From Tenggerimyces flavus (GTDB taxonomy: Bacteria; Actinomycetota; Actinomycetes; Propionibacteriales; Actinopolymorphaceae): a stretch of 64,000 bases of DNA. Positions 1-9,277 of the stretch are shown piece after piece. The position numbers and the translations under genes are program-made. Within the stretch, counting starts at the first letter, position 1; each line of letters opens with the position of its first letter. Location of the stretch: NCBI RefSeq assembly GCF_016907715.1, contig NZ_JAFBCM010000001.1, forward strand, positions 3,472,001 through 3,536,000, read 5' to 3'. The notes beneath the pieces are model-generated. The model was not told the DNA's origin and searched no databases. It saw only the letters and a program-made list of their open reading frames with translations.

Positions 1-2429
1 CCCTCGGCGAGCTTGCCCTGGTCGGCCAACGCCGCGCCGAGCTCGAGGTGCAGGCTCCGCCGCATGCTCGGGTCCTGGTCGGGTACGTCGATCGCCCTCG
101 CTCGGTCGAGGAACTCGATCGCCTCGTTGAGCCGAGCCAGGCTCCGCTCCGCCCACGCGCACCGCAGCAGCGCCTCCTGCTGGGCTTCGGCGTCACCGAG
201 CTCACGGGCCGTCTCGTACTTCAGCGCGGCGATCGCGGGCAGCTCGCTGAACCGCGCCCGTTGGGCGTACGCCGTGAACAGCTCGCCCAGCAAGCGGATC
301 CGAAGCTCGAGCCCGGACCGCTCCGGGGCGAGCCGCAGCGCGGTCTGCATGAGCCGTTCGCGGTCCTGGTCGTACGCGCGAACGGTGAGGAAGCCGGCGA
401 GGCGCATCGCCAACGTCCCCGCCAGCTCGAAGTCGCGCAGGCCGTGGGCGAGGTCGAACGCGGCGAGCAGGTTGGGCAGCTCGACCTCGAACCAGGTCGC
501 CGCGAACTGGCGGGCGAGGCCCGCCGCTCGTTCGGGCGGCGTGGGAGCGGGCAACCCACGTGCGGACATCCGTCCGTGCTTGACCTGCCCGTCGGCGATC
601 GAGGCGAGGCCGAGCCAGCCGTTGACGACGCGGCGGAGTACGGCGTCGCGTTCGGCGTCGGGCTCCTCGTCGAACGCGTGCTCCCGCGCGAACTCCGCGA
701 TCAGGTCGTGCAGCCGGTACCGGGCCTGGTCGACGGAGTCGCGGCCCATCGGCTCGATCAGGTGCACGTCGGTGAGCTGATCGAGCAACCGACCGGCGTC
801 GGCGCCGACCAGCTCCTCGGCCACCCAGAGCGGCCAGCTGTCCATCGGCAGCAGGCCGAGGCGGCGGAACAGTGTGCGGCACGGCGGATCGAGCGACTCG
901 TACGTGAGCGCGATCCCCGCACGCACGTCGATGTCGCCGATCGCGAGCTCGTCGAGGCGCGCGCGTTCGTCGGTGAGCCGTTCCTCCAGCTCGCTGAGCC
1001 GCCATGAGGGATTGGCCGCGAGCCGTGCGCCGGCAACGCAGATCGCGAGCGGCAGGAAGCCGCACAGCTCGGCGATCGACTCCGCCGCCGACGGTTCGCG
1101 CCCGGCGCGTTCCGGGCCGACGATCGCCACGAGCAGCCGCGTCGCGTCGGCCGGCAGCAGTCGCGCGACCGTCCAGCGTGGCGCGGGAGCGAGCGCGGCG
1201 AGGCTGCGGCGTGAGGTGACGAGGAGCCCGCAGCCGGAGCCGCTCGGGATCAAGGGGCGGACCTGCTCCTCGTTCGCGGCGTCGTCGAGGACCACGAGAA
1301 CGCGGCGGTCGGCGAGCGCGGTCCGGTAACGGGCGGCTCGTTCCTCTTCGCTGGTGGGAATCTCCGAGCCCGCGACGCCGAGCGAACGCAGGAACCGGCC
1401 GCTGATCTCGTGCGCGGAGACCGGGCTCTCCTGGCTGCCGCGCAGGTTCGCGAACAGGGTGCCGTCCGGATAGGTGGCGGCGAGCCGGTGGGCGGCCGCG
1501 AGCGCCAGCGCCGACTTGCCGACGCCGCCCGAGCCGACCAACAGGGCGATCCTGGTCGGCTCACCCGTCTCGCGTTGCTCGTCGCCGAGCCGGTCGACGA
1601 GCTCGTCGAGGACCTTCGTCCGACCGACGAGCGCGGCGGTGAGCGCGGGCAGTTCGCGCGGGACGACCGGACGGTCCGCGGTCGACTCGGGGAGCGGGTC
1701 GCCGGCACGGATCTCGCGTTCCAGACGTCGCAGGTCCGCACCGGGCTGGACGCCGAGCTCGTCGCCGAGCCGGCGAGCGGCCAGCTGGTACGCGTCCAAC
1801 GCGTCCACCCGGCGGCCGTCGAGAACAAGGGCACGCATGCGCAGCTCGTAGAGGTACTCGCGGTAGGGATGCTCCTCGACCAGCGGAGCGAGGGCGTCCA
1901 GCGCGGCTTGATGGTGGCCGAGCGCGAGGTGGGCTTCGAGCTGGGCGATGGTCGCGGCGAGGCGTTCGTCGTGCACGCTCTGCCGAATCGTTCCGGCGAG
2001 GTCGTCGCCGATGCCGGCGAGCGCCGGCCCGCGCCAGTGGCCGAGAGCGGCGGTGGAGCAGGAGAGCGCGGCCTCGTGGTCGCCCTTCTCGCGTGCGGTG
2101 CGGGCATGTTCGACGTCGCGACGGAAGTCGGTGAGGTCGAAGCGGTGGTCGCCGAGCTTGAGCTCGTACCCGAGCGGCCGGGTCTCGATCAGGTGCTCGT
2201 CGAAGCCGTTCAGCCGGCGGCGCAGGTTGCGGATGATGTTGTGCAGCTGGGCGCGGGCAGACTGCGGCGGGTCTTCGGGCCAGAGCGCGTCGATGAGCCG
2301 TTCTGCCGGCACGACTCGGTCGGCACTGAGCGCGAGCAGGGCGAGGACGTACGCCTCGCGGGCGCTGCCGACGGCCACCGACGCGCCGGCCGCCACGACA
2401 ACGACGGGTCCGAGGATGCCCAACCGCAT
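1..2429 (-). CDS. AfsR/SARP-type transcriptional regulator with NB-ARC and TPR regions (partial, runs off the left edge)
   Basis: The frame is open from an ATG at 2429 to the window edge (about 809 codons), so the C-terminus is missing. Residues 1-90 look like an OmpR-type winged helix (starts MRLGILGPV, with ALWPEDPPQSARAQLHNII). Residues about 95-240 are a bacterial transcriptional activator domain. An NB-ARC ATPase follows, with Walker A GSGGVGKSALA near residue 300 and a Walker B-like LVVLDDA near 380. The rest is alpha-helical and TPR-like. In Streptomyces, AfsR-type proteins activate secondary-metabolite or differentiation genes. No biosynthetic cluster is visible on the side that can be seen. 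No clear ribosome site precedes the ATG, but TAGGGT lies 7 nt upstream, so a leaderless transcript is possible. Family assignment is firm; the target is unknown. Confidence 0.88.
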   Translation of the reverse strand, partial: MRLGILGPVVVVAAGASVAVGSAREAYVLALLALSADRVVPAERLIDALWPEDPPQSARAQLHNIIRNLRRRLNGFDEHLIETRPLGYELKLGDHRFDLTDFRRDVEHARTAREKGDHEAALSCSTAALGHWRGPALAGIGDDLAGTIRQSVHDERLAATIAQLEAHLALGHHQAALDALAPLVEEHPYREYLYELRMRALVLDGRRVDALDAYQLAARRLGDELGVQPGADLRRLEREIRAGDPLPESTADRPVVPRELPALTAALVGRTKVLDELVDRLGDEQRETGEPTRIALLVGSGGVGKSALALAAAHRLAATYPDGTLFANLRGSQESPVSAHEISGRFLRSLGVAGSEIPTSEEERAARYRTALADRRVLVVLDDAANEEQVRPLIPSGSGCGLLVTSRRSLAALAPAPRWTVARLLPADATRLLVAIVGPERAGREPSAAESIAELCGFLPLAICVAGARLAANPSWRLSELEERLTDERARLDELAIGDIDVRAGIALTYESLDPPCRTLFRRLGLLPMDSWPLWVAEELVGADAGRLLDQLTDVHLIEPMGRDSVDQARYRLHDLIAEFAREHAFDEEPDAERDAVLRRVVNGWLGLASIADGQVKHGRMSARGLPAPTPPERAAGLARQFAATWFEVELPNLLAAFDLAHGLRDFELAGTLAMRLAGFLTVRAYDQDRERLMQTALRLAPERSGLELRIRLLGELFTAYAQRARFSELPAIAALKYETARELGDAEAQQEALLRCAWAERSLARLNEAIEFLDRARAIDVPDQDPSMRRSLHLELGAALADQGKLAE

Positions 2430-2447
2430 ATGCCGAACCCTACGGGG

Positions 2448-3122
2448 TCAGCCCTGGGGCTGTGGCGTGGTGCGAATCCAGAGCTCGGCGCCGATGACGT
2501 GGCTGACGAACGCGACCCAGAACGCCGGCGCGAAGCTGCCCTGGAAGTCGAGCAGGCCGGTCGAGGAGAAGATCGCGATCCAGATCCGGATCGAGCCGAC
2601 GCCGAGTGCGATCGCGAACGCGCGGATCATCCACCGTCGATGGTCGGCGACCCGATCCTGCTTGATCGCCCGGAACGCGAGCACGAGGCAGGCGATCATC
2701 CAGAGGCTGAACACGACCGCCGCGACCGACTCGCCGACACCACCGAACGCGTACGGGATGCCGAACGCGATCGCGAAGATCGCGCTCAGCAGACCGGCCA
2801 CCAGCAGCAGCCGTCCGAATCGCCGGTGGAACCAGTAGGCCTTGCTGCGAATCCGATGGGCGAGCTGGAACGGAGCGCCGATCAGGTAGAGCACGCCGGG
2901 TGCGATGTGTGCCACCGCGAGCCACGGATGCTCGACGTACCGCTTGGCGTACTCGTCGTCGTCGGGGACCGTTCCGGCCTGCAGATGCGGGAGGTCCTCG
3001 ATCATCCGCAGCACGGCGAACGTGAGCACGATCAGGATGAGAATCAGCGTGATCGCCTGGACGATGCTCAGCTTCGCCCGTCCGACCGTTGCGGGCGGCG
3101 GTGCGGTGGGTGGTGTGACCAT
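2448..3122 (-). CDS. DUF2306-like integral membrane protein
   Basis: A 224-aa protein. I chose the ATG at 3122 (MVTPPTAPPP) because a purine-rich GGGAGGG lies upstream and the hydrophobic part begins soon after. About six membrane segments are visible, the first near residues 20-40 (ITLILILIVLTFAVL). A loop with HPWLAVAHIAPG and FHRRFGRLL is typical of DUF2306 proteins, which are small polytopic proteins of unknown function. The gene ends 18 nt before the AfsR-like gene on the same strand, so the two may be co-transcribed. No catalytic motif is seen. It could equally be annotated simply as a membrane protein. Confidence 0.75.
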   Translation of the reverse strand: MVTPPTAPPPATVGRAKLSIVQAITLILILIVLTFAVLRMIEDLPHLQAGTVPDDDEYAKRYVEHPWLAVAHIAPGVLYLIGAPFQLAHRIRSKAYWFHRRFGRLLLVAGLLSAIFAIAFGIPYAFGGVGESVAAVVFSLWMIACLVLAFRAIKQDRVADHRRWMIRAFAIALGVGSIRIWIAIFSSTGLLDFQGSFAPAFWVAFVSHVIGAELWIRTTPQPQG

Positions 3123-3226
3123 GTCTTCGGGGTGCCCTCCCGTCGGCGCCAGGGTGCGGCGCGGCAACAGCTTGCCAGGCCCGGTGTTTCCCGTCGAGGT
3201 CTTGGGGTTCCGCAGTGGGCTGATCG

Positions 3227-4306
3227 TTATGTGGGCAAGGTCTGCCGGACGACCTCGCGGATCAGGGCCGCGGGGTCGTCGGTCTGTTTCCTCACCTCGC
3301 GTTGGATCCGCGCACCCGTTCCCCGTCCGATGACGTCGGCGAGGCGTGCCCGCGTGACCTCGAGCTCGCTCCATTCGGCGAGAACGGGCGTGACTCGATC
3401 GACGAGCGCGGCGATCACGAACGCCGCGGGAGCGGGCTTTCCCGTCTCCGGATGGAGCAGCTGGCCTTCGATCCCGTTCCGCGCCGCTGTCCATTTCGCC
3501 AGCCGCATCAGCTCCGGTCGAGGCGGTGCGAACGGCTCCTCGCGTTGCCAGGCGGCGATCTCGGTCTCGACCAGCGCTCGCGCCAGCGTGGCCAGCAGCA
3601 CGGTGTCCTCCCAGCGCAGGCAGACGTCAGCGATGCGTACCTCCAGCGTGGGGTACGTCCGCGAGAGCCGTACGTCGAACCACACCATGCCCTCGTCCCT
3701 CAGCACATCGGTGTCGAGCATCGCGTCCACGACGCGGCGGTACTCCTCGAGCGAGCCGAAGTGCGACGGCGTTCCCGACGACGGCCAGCGTTCGACGACC
3801 TGGGAACGGTAGGTCGCGTAGCTGGTGTCGACGCCGTTGAAGTACGGCGAGTTCGCCGACAACGCGAGCAGGACCGGTAGCCACGGGCGGAGCCGATCCA
3901 GCGCCGCGACGCCTTCGTCTGGCGACGCGATCTCCACGTGCACGTGGCATCCGCAGACCAGCTGCTCCTGTGCGGTGAGCCCGAAACGTTCCGCGATGTG
4001 CAGATAGCGCTGCTTCCAGGTGACGTTCGTGTCCACCGGCATCGGCGAGGTCGCGATCGCGGCGACGTTCGCTCCCGCCGCCTCGGCGGCCTTCGCTGCC
4101 TTGTGCCGCCACTGGCGAAGCTCGGCGGCGAGCTCGTCGATCGTCGTGCAGGGCTTGGTGTCGAGCTCCAGTTGCTCGCGCATGAGTTCGGGATCAAGTC
4201 GCGACTCGTCCGTCATCCGCAGCACCGAGTCCGCGAGCGCGATCGGGTGGCCGTTGTCGGGGGAGATGAGCAGCAGTTCTTCTTCTACGCCAAGTCGTCG
4301 TCGCAC
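3227..4306 (-). CDS. Carboxylate-amine ligase, YbdK / glutamate-cysteine ligase 2 family
   Basis: A 359-aa protein starting at GTG 4306 (MRRRLGVEEELLL). The N-terminal GVEEE motif binds metal and nucleotide in the GCS2 superfamily. Further family motifs are CGCHVHVEI near residue 120, NSPYFNG near 155 and TLEVRIADVC near 225. YbdK-type enzymes ligate glutamate to an amine such as cysteine with ATP, but the natural substrate in most actinobacteria is not proven. Length matches the family (about 360-380 aa). The gene stands alone between the DUF2306 gene and ndgR with no tight spacing, so context does not reveal the substrate. The alternative, ergothioneine EgtA, is less likely because the egt genes are absent here. 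Confidence 0.85.
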   Translation of the reverse strand: MRRRLGVEEELLLISPDNGHPIALADSVLRMTDESRLDPELMREQLELDTKPCTTIDELAAELRQWRHKAAKAAEAAGANVAAIATSPMPVDTNVTWKQRYLHIAERFGLTAQEQLVCGCHVHVEIASPDEGVAALDRLRPWLPVLLALSANSPYFNGVDTSYATYRSQVVERWPSSGTPSHFGSLEEYRRVVDAMLDTDVLRDEGMVWFDVRLSRTYPTLEVRIADVCLRWEDTVLLATLARALVETEIAAWQREEPFAPPRPELMRLAKWTAARNGIEGQLLHPETGKPAPAAFVIAALVDRVTPVLAEWSELEVTRARLADVIGRGTGARIQREVRKQTDDPAALIREVVRQTLPT

Positions 4307-4345
4307 CCGGGGTCCATGCCCCGTCTGTGCGGGGTTACTCGGGGA

Positions 4346-5065
4346 TTACTCGGCGGCGCGGCGCAGCGCGTCGGACAATCGCTCGGCGGCGGCCATCACC
4401 GCGGGAGCGTGCATGCGTCCGGGCTGGCGGGACAGCCGCTCCAGCGGACCGGACACCGACACCGCCGCGACGACCTTGCCGGACGGCGAACGGACTCCTC
4501 CCGACACCGAGGCGACGCCCTGCTCACGTTCGCCGACGCTCTGAGCCCAACCACGGCGGCGTACGGCGGACAACGTTGCGGCCGTGAACTTCGCGCCCTG
4601 CAAGCCGCGATGCAGCCGCTCGGGCTCCTCCCACGCCAGCAGTATTTGCGCCGCCGACCCCGCGTGCATGGTCAGCTGCGTGCCGACCGGGATCGTGTCG
4701 CGCAGCCCCGTTGGCCGTTCGGCCGCCGCGACGCAGACGCGCAGGTCGCCCTGGCGCCGGAACAACTGTGCCGACTCGCCCGTGATGTCCCGCAGGCGTG
4801 CGAGAACGGGTCCCGCCGCCGCCAGCAGCCGGTCCTCACCTGCGGCGGCAGCAAGCTCGCCGAGCCGCGGGCCGAGGATGAACCGCCCTTGCATGTCGCG
4901 CGCAACCAGACGATGGTGTTCGAGAGCAACGGCGAGACGGTGCGCAGTCGGCCGAGCCAGGCCGGTGACCTGGACCAGTCCGGCCAAGGTCGCCGGTCCC
5001 GCCTCGAGTGCTCCGAGGACGAGTGCCGCCTTGTCCAGTACGCCGACTCCGCTAGAGTTGTCCAT
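4346..5065 (-). CDS. ndgR: IclR-family regulator of leucine biosynthesis (NdgR/LtbR/AreB type)
   Basis: A 239-aa protein with an N-terminal winged helix (residues 8-65, including LARPTAHRLAVALEHH) and a C-terminal IclR effector domain (residues about 75-235). It is divergent from leuCD with 76 bp between the start codons. That arrangement is the conserved one for NdgR in Streptomyces, LtbR in Corynebacterium and AreB, which control leuCD and other amino-acid genes. The assignment as ndgR is by family and by this neighbourhood. The palindrome at 5079-5097 is the probable binding site and would allow autoregulation as well as control of leuC. Confidence 0.9.
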   Translation of the reverse strand: MDNSSGVGVLDKAALVLGALEAGPATLAGLVQVTGLARPTAHRLAVALEHHRLVARDMQGRFILGPRLGELAAAAGEDRLLAAAGPVLARLRDITGESAQLFRRQGDLRVCVAAAERPTGLRDTIPVGTQLTMHAGSAAQILLAWEEPERLHRGLQGAKFTAATLSAVRRRGWAQSVGEREQGVASVSGGVRSPSGKVVAAVSVSGPLERLSRQPGRMHAPAVMAAAERLSDALRRAAE

Positions 5066-5078
5066 GACTCGATATTGC

Positions 5079-5097
5079 CGTCTCGAATGCCGAGACG
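5079..5097. promoter_or_regulatory. ndgR: Palindromic operator candidate between ndgR and leuC
   Basis: A perfect inverted repeat CGTCTCG-N5-CGAGACG lies 14 nt upstream of the ndgR start and about 45 nt upstream of leuC. Position and symmetry fit binding by the IclR dimer. The GTCTCG/CGAGAC core is seen directly; binding by NdgR is inferred. Confidence 0.65.
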
Positions 5098-5141
5098 CAA
5101 GCCCACGGGCCTAGGAAGTTTCCAGTCTGGAGGACGGAACC

Positions 5142-6554
5142 ATGGGGACCACACTGTCCCAGAAAGTGTGGGAGGAGCACGTCGTACGTCGCGCGACGGG
5201 GGAGCCAGACCTTCTCTACATCGACCTTCACCTCGTGCACGAGGTGACAAGTCCGCAGGCGTTCGACGGACTTCGACTGGCTGGACGGCCGGTTCGTCGG
5301 CCGGACCTGACGATTGCGACTGAGGACCACAACGTTCCGACCCTCGATGTCGACAAGCCGATCGCCGATCTGGTGTCGCGCACGCAGGTCGACACGCTGC
5401 GGAAGAACGCCGCCGATTTTGGCATTCGTTTGCACGCGCTCGGCGACGCCGACCAGGGCATCGTGCACATCATCGGCCCGCAGCTCGGGCTTACCCAACC
5501 GGGCATGACGATCGTCTGCGGTGACTCGCACACCTCCACACATGGTGCGTTCGGCGCGATCGCGTTCGGCATCGGGACGAGCGAGGTCGAGCACGTTCTC
5601 GCGACCCAGACGCTGACCCAGAACACCCCCAAGACCATGGCGGTCACGGTCGACGGCGAGCTCCCCGAGGGCGTCACGCCGAAGGACCTCGTGCTCAGCC
5701 TGATCGCGCACGTCGGCACCGGCGGCGGGCAGGGACACATCGTCGAGTACCGGGGCGAAGCGTTCCGCGCGATGTCGATGGAAGGCCGCATGACGGTCTG
5801 CAACATGTCCATCGAGTGGGGCGCGAAGGCCGGCCTCGTCGCGCCGGACGAGACCACGTTCGCCTATCTCGAAGGGCGTCCGCACGCACCGCGCGGCGCC
5901 GACTGGGAGAAGGCGCTGGAGTACTGGCGCACGCTGACGACGGACGACGACGCCGAGTTCGACCGCGAGGTGAAGCTCGACGCCGGCGCGATCACGCCGT
6001 TCGTCACCTGGGGAACGAACCCGGGGCAGGGTGTTCCGCTGGGTGGCAACGTGCCCAGCCCGGACGACTTCGAGGAAGAGGGCGCGCGCGTCTCGGCGGA
6101 GAAGGCCTTGGAGTACATGGGTCTGACCGCGGGCACGCCGATGCGCGAGGTGTACGTCGACACCGTTTTCCTCGGCTCCTGTACGAACGGGCGGATCGAG
6201 GACCTGCGGGCCGCCGCCGACGTCCTGCGTGGGCGGAAGATCTCTGACAGCTTGCGGATGCTCGTCGTTCCCGGCTCGGGTCGGGTGCGGCTGCAGGCCG
6301 AGTCCGAAGGGCTCGACGTCGTCTTCAAGGACGCCGGTGCCGAGTGGCGCGGGGCGGGCTGCTCGATGTGCCTGGGCATGAACCCGGACCAGCTCGCTCC
6401 CGGCGAGCGCAGCGCGTCGACGTCCAACCGCAACTTCGAAGGACGGCAGGGAAAGGGCGGACGTACGCACCTCGTCTCGCCGCTCGTCGCCGCCGCGACC
6501 GCGGTGACCGGTCACCTCGCGTCCCCCGCCGACCTGCTCAACGCCAGGAGCTGA
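5142..6554 (+). CDS. leuC: 3-isopropylmalate dehydratase large subunit
   Basis: A 470-aa protein of full family length. With LeuD it isomerises 2-isopropylmalate to 3-isopropylmalate in leucine synthesis in the cytoplasm. The three cysteines that hold the 4Fe-4S cluster are at residues 347 (GSCTNG), 407 and 410 (CSMC), which are the same positions as in the well-studied enteric enzyme. The substrate/iron loop [13 protein letters not shown] is near residue 126. The start ATG at 5142 is preceded by GGAGGA at 5129-5134. The stop is 1 nt before the leuD start, so the two are translationally coupled. Likely regulated by the divergent IclR protein. Confidence 0.98.
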   Translation: MGTTLSQKVWEEHVVRRATGEPDLLYIDLHLVHEVTSPQAFDGLRLAGRPVRRPDLTIATEDHNVPTLDVDKPIADLVSRTQVDTLRKNAADFGIRLHALGDADQGIVHIIGPQLGLTQPGMTIVCGDSHTSTHGAFGAIAFGIGTSEVEHVLATQTLTQNTPKTMAVTVDGELPEGVTPKDLVLSLIAHVGTGGGQGHIVEYRGEAFRAMSMEGRMTVCNMSIEWGAKAGLVAPDETTFAYLEGRPHAPRGADWEKALEYWRTLTTDDDAEFDREVKLDAGAITPFVTWGTNPGQGVPLGGNVPSPDDFEEEGARVSAEKALEYMGLTAGTPMREVYVDTVFLGSCTNGRIEDLRAAADVLRGRKISDSLRMLVVPGSGRVRLQAESEGLDVVFKDAGAEWRGAGCSMCLGMNPDQLAPGERSASTSNRNFEGRQGKGGRTHLVSPLVAAATAVTGHLASPADLLNARS

Positions 6555-6555
6555 C

Positions 6556-7167
6556 ATGGACAAGTTCACCGTTCACTCCGGCAAGGCATTGCCGCTGCGA
6601 CGCAACAACGTCGACACCGACCAGATCATCCCCGCGGTCTATCTGAAGCGCGTCACCCGGACGGGCTTCGGAGACGGACTGTTCGCCGCGTGGAAGAACG
6701 ACTCCTCGTTCGTCCTGAACCGTCCGGAGCACGCGGGCGCCACGGTGCTCGTCGCCGGACCGGACTTCGGCACCGGCTCGTCGCGCGAGCACGCCGTGTG
6801 GGCTTTGATGGACTACGGCTTCCGCGTCGTCATCTCCTCGCGGTTCGGCGACATCTTCCGCGGCAACTCCGGCAAGGCGGGCTTGCTCGCCGCGCTGGTG
6901 GACCAGAAGGTCGTCGACCGGCTCTGGGACCTGATCGAGGAGGAGCCCGACACGCAGGTCGTCGTCGACCTGGAACACCGGACGATCCGCGCGGGCTCGG
7001 GAGAGACCGCGGTCAACGACTCGTTCGACATCGACGACTACACGCGTTGGCGGCTGCTCGAGGGACTCGACGACATCGGCATCACGCTGTCGAGCGCGGA
7101 CGCGATCGACGCGTTCGAGGCGAAGCGCTCGCCGCTTCGACCGACGACGCTGCCGGCACGTACCTGA
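6556..7167 (+). CDS. leuD: 3-isopropylmalate dehydratase small subunit
   Basis: A 203-aa protein with the swivel-domain motifs [10 protein letters not shown] (residues 17-26) and [10 protein letters not shown] (about 72-81). It is the second subunit of isopropylmalate isomerase. The ATG at 6556 follows the leuC stop by 1 nt and uses CAGGAG in the end of leuC as ribosome site. The C-terminal 20 residues are variable and rich in Ser/Arg. A hairpin with a T-rich tail follows directly, which ends the leuCD unit. Confidence 0.98.
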   Translation: MDKFTVHSGKALPLRRNNVDTDQIIPAVYLKRVTRTGFGDGLFAAWKNDSSFVLNRPEHAGATVLVAGPDFGTGSSREHAVWALMDYGFRVVISSRFGDIFRGNSGKAGLLAALVDQKVVDRLWDLIEEEPDTQVVVDLEHRTIRAGSGETAVNDSFDIDDYTRWRLLEGLDDIGITLSSADAIDAFEAKRSPLRPTTLPART

Positions 7168-7182
7168 CCCCGCATCACCGAT

Positions 7183-7225
7183 GACGTCCCTGTCGCGAAC
7201 GCTCGCGGCGGGGACGTTCTCTTTT
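7183..7225 (+). terminator. Rho-independent-type terminator after leuCD
   Basis: Composite hairpin: outer stem ACGTCCC (7184-7190) with GGGACGT (7211-7217), inner stem CGCGA (7194-7198) with TCGCG (7203-7207), followed by TTCTTTT. It lies between the leuD stop and the ribosome site of the next gene. Confidence 0.7.
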
Positions 7226-7238
7226 ACGAGGAGAAGAG

Positions 7239-8021
7239 ATGACAGCGGCTTGGGACGGCGAGCTCTACTCGGCGAACACCGCGCACCACCGGGCGTACGA
7301 CGCCGCCGTACTGGAAGGCGTTTCCGTCCCGGCGGACGGGCGGATCGTCGACGTTGGCTGCGGAGTCGGCGACTTCACCCGTTCGCTCGCGGCCTTGGTG
7401 CCGGAGGGTTCGGTGCTCGGCGTCGACGCGTCGGCGGAGCAGATCGCGGCGGCTCGTGCGGCGGGGGAGGGCGAACGGGTGACGTTCGAGACCTGCGTCG
7501 CGCAACGGCTCGGCGAGGTCGTTCCAGCCGGCTCGGCGGACCTCGTCATCTCGGTCGCCTGCCTGCATTGGGTTCCCTGGGACGACCATCCGGCCGTGCT
7601 GCGCGAGGTTGGTGAAGCGCTCAAGCAGGGCGGGGCGTTCCGTGCCGAGTTCGGCGGTGCCGGTCAGATCGCGGGCGCGCGGCGGGTGTTGGACGAGGAG
7701 TCGGAACGTCGTGGTGGGCCGGTGAGTCCGTGGACGTTCCCCACCGACGAGGAGTACCGCGCGCTGCTGGTGGCGGCGGGATTCGACGTCTCCTGGGTGC
7801 GGTTGCTGCGGCAGCGCCGGTCGATGCCGACCCCCGATGCGTTGCTGGGTTGGCTGCGCAGCCAGGTCGCGATCGCGTACCTGCCGCGCCTCGACCCGTC
7901 CGTTGTGACGGACTTCACTGCGGCGGTCGAACGGCGCGTGGTGGAGGAGTTGAGGCGGCCCGATGGCACGTACGACCAGGACTATGTACGGCTCGACTTG
8001 CTCGTTCGGGCCGCTGGCTGA
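7239..8021 (+). CDS. Class I SAM-dependent methyltransferase
   Basis: A 260-aa protein. The SAM-binding motif I is VDVGCGVGDF near residues 33-42, followed by the acidic strand end GVDASAEQ and motif IV-like DLVISVACLHWV near 102-113. This is the trans-aconitate methyltransferase/Tam-like fold. The ATG at 7239 has GAGGAGAAG just upstream. It follows the leuCD terminator and is probably a separate transcript or expressed by read-through. The methyl acceptor cannot be told from the sequence. Confidence 0.88.
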   Translation: MTAAWDGELYSANTAHHRAYDAAVLEGVSVPADGRIVDVGCGVGDFTRSLAALVPEGSVLGVDASAEQIAAARAAGEGERVTFETCVAQRLGEVVPAGSADLVISVACLHWVPWDDHPAVLREVGEALKQGGAFRAEFGGAGQIAGARRVLDEESERRGGPVSPWTFPTDEEYRALLVAAGFDVSWVRLLRQRRSMPTPDALLGWLRSQVAIAYLPRLDPSVVTDFTAAVERRVVEELRRPDGTYDQDYVRLDLLVRAAG

Positions 8022-8112
8022 GGCGTTCGGCCCGCCCTGGCTGGGATGCGGCGCGGACCGCATCGGCACCCTTCTGCGTCTTTCTTCAGCTTCGTCTGGG
8101 ATAGTTCCCGAG

Positions 8113-8340
8113 ATGAGTCAGAACGCTCGTGAGGCAAAGGGATTCACCGACCTCGCGGCTGCCCTCCGGGAAGCGACGAGGCGACTCCACACATTACGAG
8201 TCGAACCCGCTGTCCGCGATCGTCTGACCAGGAAACTGCTGGCCATCACTCAGGCAAGCAAGCACGACCTCGAATCGGCCGCAAAACGCCTGCGAAAGTT
8301 CCAGGAGGACCTGGCAGACGCCGAGAACGGGACGTCCTAG
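8113..8340 (+). CDS. Small hypothetical protein upstream of hup
   Basis: A 75-aa protein from ATG 8113 (MSQNAREAKGFTDL). It is charged and predicted helical, with a heptad-like C-terminal half (KHDLESAAKRLRKFQEDL). No domain is recognised. Regular coding composition and its place between the methyltransferase and hup support it as a real gene. The upstream in-frame extension overlaps the methyltransferase end and was not used. Function unknown. Confidence 0.55.
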   Translation: MSQNAREAKGFTDLAAALREATRRLHTLRVEPAVRDRLTRKLLAITQASKHDLESAAKRLRKFQEDLADAENGTS

Positions 8341-8462
8341 GATGAAATCCGTGCGACACAAGGGTTTTTCTTGCGAAGGTGATTGAGAGATGGCGAGAAG
8401 TTCCCTAACGTCCTCATGAATCGAGCACATGGCTCGGACATCCAGGTTCACGGAGGGAAGAA

Positions 8463-8993
8463 GTGAACAAGTCACAGCTCATCGACACGCTTGCGGGCAG
8501 GTTCGATGGCAACAAGCGGGACGCGCAGCACGCGCTCGAGTCGGTGCTCGACACCATCACGCGTGCCGTTGCGGCCGGCGAGAAGGTCTCCATCACGGGC
8601 TTCGGCGCGTTCGAGAAACTCGACCGCCCTGCTCGTATGGTCCGCAACCCCGCGAGTGGTCAGCGGGTCCGTGCCAAGAAGACGTCGGTGCCGAAGTTCC
8701 GCGCAGGCGCGAACCTCAAGGCCGTCGTCGCTGGCCAGAAGAAGCTGCCGAAGCTGACCGTTGCCAAGGCTGCTGCGACCAAGGCCGCTCCGGTCAAGGC
8801 CGCCGCGACCAAGGCTGCTCCGGCGAAGGCCGCTGCCACCAAGGCCGCCAAGGCTCCGGCGAAGTCGCCGGCGAAGCGCGCTGCGGTGAAGGCGACGACC
8901 GCGAAGAAGACGGCCACCAAGGCCACGACGACGCGGGCGACGAAGAAGGCCAGCCCGGCCAAGAAGACGGCGAAGCGAGCCGTCAAGAGTTAA
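8463..8993 (+). CDS. hup: HU-type nucleoid protein with long Lys/Ala-rich tail
   Basis: A 176-aa protein. Residues 1-92 are a complete HU fold (MNKSQLIDTLAGR, GFGAFEK, DNA-arm RNPASGQRV). Residues about 95-176 are a histone-H1-like tail built from repeats of the AAATKAAPVKA and AKKTATKA type. This domain layout is that of Streptomyces HupS and mycobacterial HupB, in which the basic tail adds non-specific DNA compaction and is a site of acetylation or methylation. The ATG at 8463 is preceded by GGAGGGAAGAAG. A strong hairpin follows the stop. HupS versus HupA naming is by domain layout only. Confidence 0.96.
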   Translation: MNKSQLIDTLAGRFDGNKRDAQHALESVLDTITRAVAAGEKVSITGFGAFEKLDRPARMVRNPASGQRVRAKKTSVPKFRAGANLKAVVAGQKKLPKLTVAKAAATKAAPVKAAATKAAPAKAAATKAAKAPAKSPAKRAAVKATTAKKTATKATTTRATKKASPAKKTAKRAVKS

Positions 8994-9024
8994 TCAGCGG
9001 ACGCACGTTCGCTGAAGCAGGCAA

Positions 9025-9058
9025 AAGGGCCGGATCCCCGACGGGGATTCCGGCCCTT
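9025..9058. terminator. Bidirectional terminator between hup and the cold-shock-like gene
   Basis: Stem AAGGGCCGG (9025-9033) pairs with CCGGCCCTT (9050-9058), and an inner ATCCCC/GGGGAT stem has a GAC loop. On the minus strand the hairpin is followed by TTTTGC. The TAA stop of the convergent minus-strand gene (9057-9059) lies on the edge of the stem, so one hairpin serves both convergent genes. Confidence 0.85.
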
Positions 9059-9266
9059 AGCCATGCAGCGTGTAGATGCTGACGCCCGTGACGCGGAGGT
9101 CGGCGCCTTCGCCGGTGGTCTGGAGCTGGACGCGTTGGCCGATGCGCAGATGTCGCACGGTGCTGGTCGCGAACGCGTCGGCGTCATAGGGGAGCTCGAC
9201 GCCGTCGTCCAGGAGGACGGTGCCGCTTCGCGATTGCGGGTCGAACGAACGCACGGTGCCCTGCAT
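9057..9266 (-). CDS. Small cold-shock-domain-like protein
   Basis: A 69-aa protein (MQGTVRSFDPQSRSGTVLLDDG). Spacing of Gly, Phe, the DDG turn and the later GQRVQLQ resembles an OB-fold cold-shock protein. The nucleic-acid-binding RNP1/RNP2 aromatics (KGFGFI, VFVH) are not present, so RNA binding is doubtful. It sits 11 nt downstream of cofC on the same strand. Its role is unknown. Confidence 0.7.
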   Translation of the reverse strand: MQGTVRSFDPQSRSGTVLLDDGVELPYDADAFATSTVRHLRIGQRVQLQTTGEGADLRVTGVSIYTLHG

Positions 9267-9277
9267 GGTGGGGAAGC

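Noticed and set aside
1410-3812. 800-codon open frame on the plus strand over the AfsR-like, DUF2306 and YbdK genes
   Set aside because: It is a shadow frame: the minus-strand frames have clear domains and the plus translation is Arg/Glu/Ala-rich without any family feature.
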